A DNA stretch of 9,333 bases from JBFELO01 sp041552055 (GTDB lineage Bacteria; Acidobacteriota; Thermoanaerobaculia; Thermoanaerobaculales; Sulfomarinibacteraceae), in NCBI GenBank assembly GCA_041552055.1, contig JBFELO010000174.1, positions 1 through 9,333 on the forward strand. Direction: 5' to 3'. The notes beneath the pieces were generated by a model, which saw nothing but the letters and a program-made list of their open reading frames with translations, was not told the DNA's origin and made no database searches. The stretch's first letter is position 1, and each line of letters starts with the position of its first letter. This document shows positions 6,560 to 9,333 of this stretch, in pieces. Position numbers and translations under genes: made by a program.

Positions 6560-8173
6560 GTGACGCGGCGGAGACTCCTCCTGACCCTCGGTTGTGCCCT
6601 GGTCTGCTACGTGGTGGTGGGCCTGTATCACGCTTCGTACCGACCCGAGCGCTCCGGCACGTACCTCTGGGGCGCCTACCACGTGCACTCCACCCATTCC
6701 GACGGACTCGGGACGTTGGAGCAGATTGCCGGCGAGGCGCGGCAATCGCGTGTCGATTTCGTCATCTTGACCGACCACGGGCAGCCGAACCCCGACTCGT
6801 CGACCATCGACAGAAACGTTCGGGGGATCCGCTTCATCGGCGGGTCAGAGGCAGCCATCACCGATGGGCACCTCGTGCTGTTCGGCGCCCGCGAGGTCCC
6901 TCGGTTCAAGCTGCCGCCTCACGCGAGCGACGCGATCGAGGATGTGCGCGAGTGGGGTGGATTCGGGATCCTGGCGTACCCCGATGATCCAAAGCAGGGG
7001 TGGAGGTACTGGAAGGACGACTTCGTCCCGGATGGGATCGAGATCGTCAACGTTTCGACCTACCTCTGGCGGGCACCCTGGTGGCGAAACCTCTTGAAGG
7101 TCCTCATCATGCCGTTTTCGAACTACCACCTCGTCGAGGGCATCGCGGACCCAACGGTCCCGCTGCAACGGTGGGACGAGCTGCTGGCGCGGGGCAGCGT
7201 GCTCGGCTTCTATGCCGCGAATGCCCACGGCGGCTTTGCTCCATCGTGGGCGGGAAACCGGTCCGTTTCGAAGCCTTCCTACTCTGACGTCTTCTCGCTG
7301 ATCGGCCTGGGTGTTGGTCGAGGGAACCGGGGTTCACTCGACGCGGCTCTTCGAAGGGGCGAGTTCTTCTCCGTGATCAGGGGGGCGGGCGAACCCCAGA
7401 GGTTCGATTTTCGCGCCGAGAAGAACGGGCAGACCTATCCCGGCGGAAGCTCGATAACCGGGAGGCCGGATCTCGTGGTGGAGGTCGAAACGGTCGAGAT
7501 AGACACCTGGACCGTCCTGAAACACGACGGTGAGTCGGTCGCGACAACCGCGGACAAGGTCCTTCGGTTCACCCCGCAGGTGCCGGGTGTCTATCGAGCC
7601 GAGGTCTACCTTCGGAAACACCGATACCTCTCGCCTGACGTGCCGTGGATCCTGTCGAATCCGATCTTCGTCGATGTGGCGTTTGCCCCGTCCCCCGGCG
7701 TGGACGAGGAATGCCGGACGACACGACGCATCCCGCTCGATGAGCTGCGAGTCGAGAAAGACCGCGATTCAGAGGCTTCGTACACGATGTCGGATGACCG
7801 GGCCACGCTGACCTATTACCTCGCGCAGGCAACGCCGGAGGTCGTCGACCGCTGGGTCGCCCTGGCGCTGCGGGGGGGAGTCGACCTGTCCTCCTTCCGA
7901 GGATTCTACCTGGGTGGCGAGTCGACGGACTACATGAGGTACCAGGTCGAGCTTCGCTCCGGCGAGCGGAGGTTCCACTCCTCCTTCAAGCTCTACCCTG
8001 GCCGGCACCAGCGGGTCTTCGTTCCATTTTCGAAGTTCTGCACGCCGGCAGGGTGTCGTACGCCGATTCCGCTGGCGGAGATCGACTCCTTCTTCGTCAC
8101 GGTCAACACCTCGAGCACTGTGACCGGATTCGGGTCCAGCATCACCATCGATGAGCTGGGTTTCTGCGACTGA
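6560..8173 (+). CDS. Membrane-anchored PHP-domain protein (CehA/McbA-like metallohydrolase) with C-terminal beta-sandwich-like domain
   Basis: The protein has 537 residues. 'RRRLLLTLGCALVCYVVVGLY' (3-23) is a positively charged, then hydrophobic, segment: an uncleaved anchor or signal peptide, so the body should lie outside the cytoplasm. The PHP domain follows with 'AYHVHSTHSDG' (39-49: His41, His43, Asp48), 'ILTDHG' (69-74: His73), 'GGSEAA' (94-99: Glu97) and 'DGHLVLFG' (102-109: His104). The usual 'HP' block reads 'AYPDDP' (Tyr140) and the usual 'DAH' block reads 'ANAHGG' (Asn221, His223), so two expected metal ligands are changed. Members are metal-dependent phosphoesterases or amide/ester hydrolases such as carbaryl hydrolase CehA; the substrate here is unknown. 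Residues about 280-375 look beta-rich. Residues 405-537, with 'GVDLSSFRGFYLGGES' and 'RVFVPFSKF', resemble CIA30 or galactose-binding-like folds. The start is GTG without a Shine-Dalgarno sequence; the gene is convergent with the TPR gene 25 bp away. Confidence 0.85.
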   Translation: MTRRRLLLTLGCALVCYVVVGLYHASYRPERSGTYLWGAYHVHSTHSDGLGTLEQIAGEARQSRVDFVILTDHGQPNPDSSTIDRNVRGIRFIGGSEAAITDGHLVLFGAREVPRFKLPPHASDAIEDVREWGGFGILAYPDDPKQGWRYWKDDFVPDGIEIVNVSTYLWRAPWWRNLLKVLIMPFSNYHLVEGIADPTVPLQRWDELLARGSVLGFYAANAHGGFAPSWAGNRSVSKPSYSDVFSLIGLGVGRGNRGSLDAALRRGEFFSVIRGAGEPQRFDFRAEKNGQTYPGGSSITGRPDLVVEVETVEIDTWTVLKHDGESVATTADKVLRFTPQVPGVYRAEVYLRKHRYLSPDVPWILSNPIFVDVAFAPSPGVDEECRTTRRIPLDELRVEKDRDSEASYTMSDDRATLTYYLAQATPEVVDRWVALALRGGVDLSSFRGFYLGGESTDYMRYQVELRSGERRFHSSFKLYPGRHQRVFVPFSKFCTPAGCRTPIPLAEIDSFFVTVNTSSTVTGFGSSITIDELGFCD

Positions 8174-8198
8174 GTGCCAGTCAGCTGCGATCGAGCCG

Positions 8199-9333
8199 TC
8201 AACTCTCCAAAGCCTCCCGCGCCTTGCGCGCCAGCAGCATGCAGCCGCGCTGCTCGGCATCGATCGCCGCCGCCTCGAGACGCGCCTCGCCCGCTGGATC
8301 GCGGGCCGCGGACTCCACCTCGCCGAGGGCCAGACGTCCCTCCAGGGCGAGCGTCGTCAGGCGCCTGTCCGTGGCCTCGTTAGCGATCGTCGCCAGGGTC
8401 TCGCGGACCGCCGCCGGTTGCCCGGTCAATCCCCGAACGCGCATCACCGAGATCATTACCCGAAACCGCGTCAACAGGCCCTGGCTCTCCGCGACCAGTG
8501 CTGCCGCGCGGTCGGCGGCACTCGCCGCCTCTGAATTCATTCCCGAGGCCAGATAGCCGCGGGCGAGGACTGCCTCGGCTGCAGCCTCGCCGTCGGCGTC
8601 GCCTGCCTCGCGATACGCCGCGACCAGCTCCAGTGCGCCGGAGAGCGCCCCAGCGGAGCGGCCGGTCTCCAGCGCCAGCGCAGCCCGGGCAAGGCGGCTT
8701 GAACGCACCGCCGCCGCTGCCCCGAGCTCCTCCCGCAGTTCCTGCGCTTCCCGATGCCGCGCTTCTGCATCGGCCAGGCGGTCGGCCACCGTCAGCGTCT
8801 CGGCGAGCCGGAACAGCGCGTGCGACTCGTACCATTTCGAGCCGATTTCCCGGCAGATTTGCAGCGCCTCCTCCAAGCTCACCGCGGCCCTCCTGGGCTC
8901 GGCCTGAGCCAGGTACACCTCGCCCAGGTTGATCAGCGCCAGAGCCTCGCCCTGCAGGTACCCGATCTCCCGGTGGATGGCCAGGGCCTCCTCGAACCGC
9001 TCGCGTGCCCCGGATGGATTCCCCAGCTGATTCAGCACGTCCGCGATGTTGGCCAGCGACTCCGCCTCCCCCCGCCGCTCGCCGATCTCGCGCCGGATGG
9101 CCAGCGCCTCCTCGTAGCGCCGACGCGCTCCCTCGAAATCTCCCATGTAGTAGAGCGCGGCCCCGATGCTGTTCAACGTGAAGCCCTGTCCATGCCGATC
9201 TCCGGTCTGCTGGTGGATGGCCAGCGCCCGTTCAAGGCGTTCGAGCCCTGCCGAAAGGTTCCCCTGCTGGAGAAACACGGCCGCCATGTTGTTCAGCACG
9301 GTCGCTTCGCCCCGCCGGTCGCCGATCTCCCGG
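8199..9333 (-). CDS. Tetratricopeptide-repeat protein, C-terminal part (5' end outside the window)
   Basis: The frame is open to the right edge (reads 'REIGDRRGEAT' before the GTG at 9299), so the gene begins beyond the window. The 377 visible residues start with four clear 40-residue TPR units at about 13-52, 53-92, 93-132 and 133-172. They are of the type 'LNxxGxxxxxxGxxxxAxxxxEEALAIxREIGxxxGEAx'. A fifth, degenerate unit follows (173-212), and then an alanine-rich helical tail ending 'RKAREALES'. Such 40-residue units are typical of long TPR arrays in bacterial signalling proteins, often behind a kinase, winged-helix or NTPase domain. Whether such a domain lies upstream cannot be seen. The likely role is protein-protein interaction. 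There is no membrane segment in the visible part. The stop lies 25 bp from that of the PHP gene; no terminator hairpin is visible between them. Confidence 0.92.
   Translation of the reverse strand, partial: REIGDRRGEATVLNNMAAVFLQQGNLSAGLERLERALAIHQQTGDRHGQGFTLNSIGAALYYMGDFEGARRRYEEALAIRREIGERRGEAESLANIADVLNQLGNPSGARERFEEALAIHREIGYLQGEALALINLGEVYLAQAEPRRAAVSLEEALQICREIGSKWYESHALFRLAETLTVADRLADAEARHREAQELREELGAAAAVRSSRLARAALALETGRSAGALSGALELVAAYREAGDADGEAAAEAVLARGYLASGMNSEAASAADRAAALVAESQGLLTRFRVMISVMRVRGLTGQPAAVRETLATIANEATDRRLTTLALEGRLALGEVESAARDPAGEARLEAAAIDAEQRGCMLLARKAREALES
8961..9333 (-). repeat. 120-bp periodic repeat inside the TPR gene
   Basis: Near-identical blocks around GGTGGATGGCCAG recur at 8971, 9091 and 9211, exactly 120 bp apart. 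GCCGATCTC blocks recur at 9081 and 9321, 240 bp apart. The period equals one 40-residue TPR unit, so the array seems to have grown by in-frame duplication and been kept similar at the DNA level. Confidence 0.8.

Noticed and set aside
8498..8932. A + strand frame of 144 codons opposite the TPR gene
   Set aside because: Proline/arginine-rich shadow of the TPR-coding strand with no domain.
1..9333. A defence island, mobile element, CRISPR array or biosynthetic cluster
   Set aside because: No transposase, integrase, nuclease, direct-repeat array, tRNA or assembly-line enzyme is visible. The genes alternate in strand and appear to be ordinary chromosomal metabolism and signalling genes.

Overview
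This is a GC-rich bacterial window with tight gene packing, several GTG starts, and long open shadow frames opposite the real genes. It carries nine protein genes, two of them cut by the window edges. I see no RNA gene, IS element, CRISPR array or replication origin. The lineage cannot be fixed from the sequence. The gene content (amidase-signature enzyme, GMC flavoprotein with a cysteine cluster, CehA/McbA-like PHP protein, TPR protein) fits a free-living soil or sediment bacterium such as Acidobacteriota, Actinomycetota, Myxococcota or a related uncultured phylum. That placement is inference.

Left part (1-2433): the C-terminal part of an amidase (+) runs convergently into a class I SAM-dependent methyltransferase (-, 860-1861). 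The methyltransferase is divergent, across 59 bp, from a GFA/CENP-V-type zinc protein (+, 1921-2433).

Centre (2543-5433): a two-gene operon on the + strand. A zinc-dependent medium-chain alcohol dehydrogenase, with both zinc sites intact and a good ribosome binding site, overlaps by four bases (GTGA) a cholesterol-oxidase-like GMC flavoprotein. The flavoprotein carries a perfect ferredoxin-type CxxCxxCxxxCP motif. The two enzymes probably oxidise alcohol groups of the same or consecutive substrates. This is the most interesting functional unit of the window.

Right part (5524-9333): a small protein with a zinc ribbon and a RanBP2-like zinc finger (-) is followed by a small four-helix membrane protein (-). 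The membrane protein is divergent from a membrane-anchored PHP-domain protein (+) whose putative metal site departs from the usual pattern at two positions. The PHP gene converges on the 3' part of a TPR gene (-) that continues past the right edge and shows an exact 120-bp period in its DNA.

Apart from the alcohol dehydrogenase/GMC pair, the genes alternate in strand and give no evidence of one shared pathway. No gene cluster here can be called a new system with confidence. The best leads are the possible Fe-S cluster in the GMC protein, the altered PHP site, and two GTG-start genes that look leaderless.
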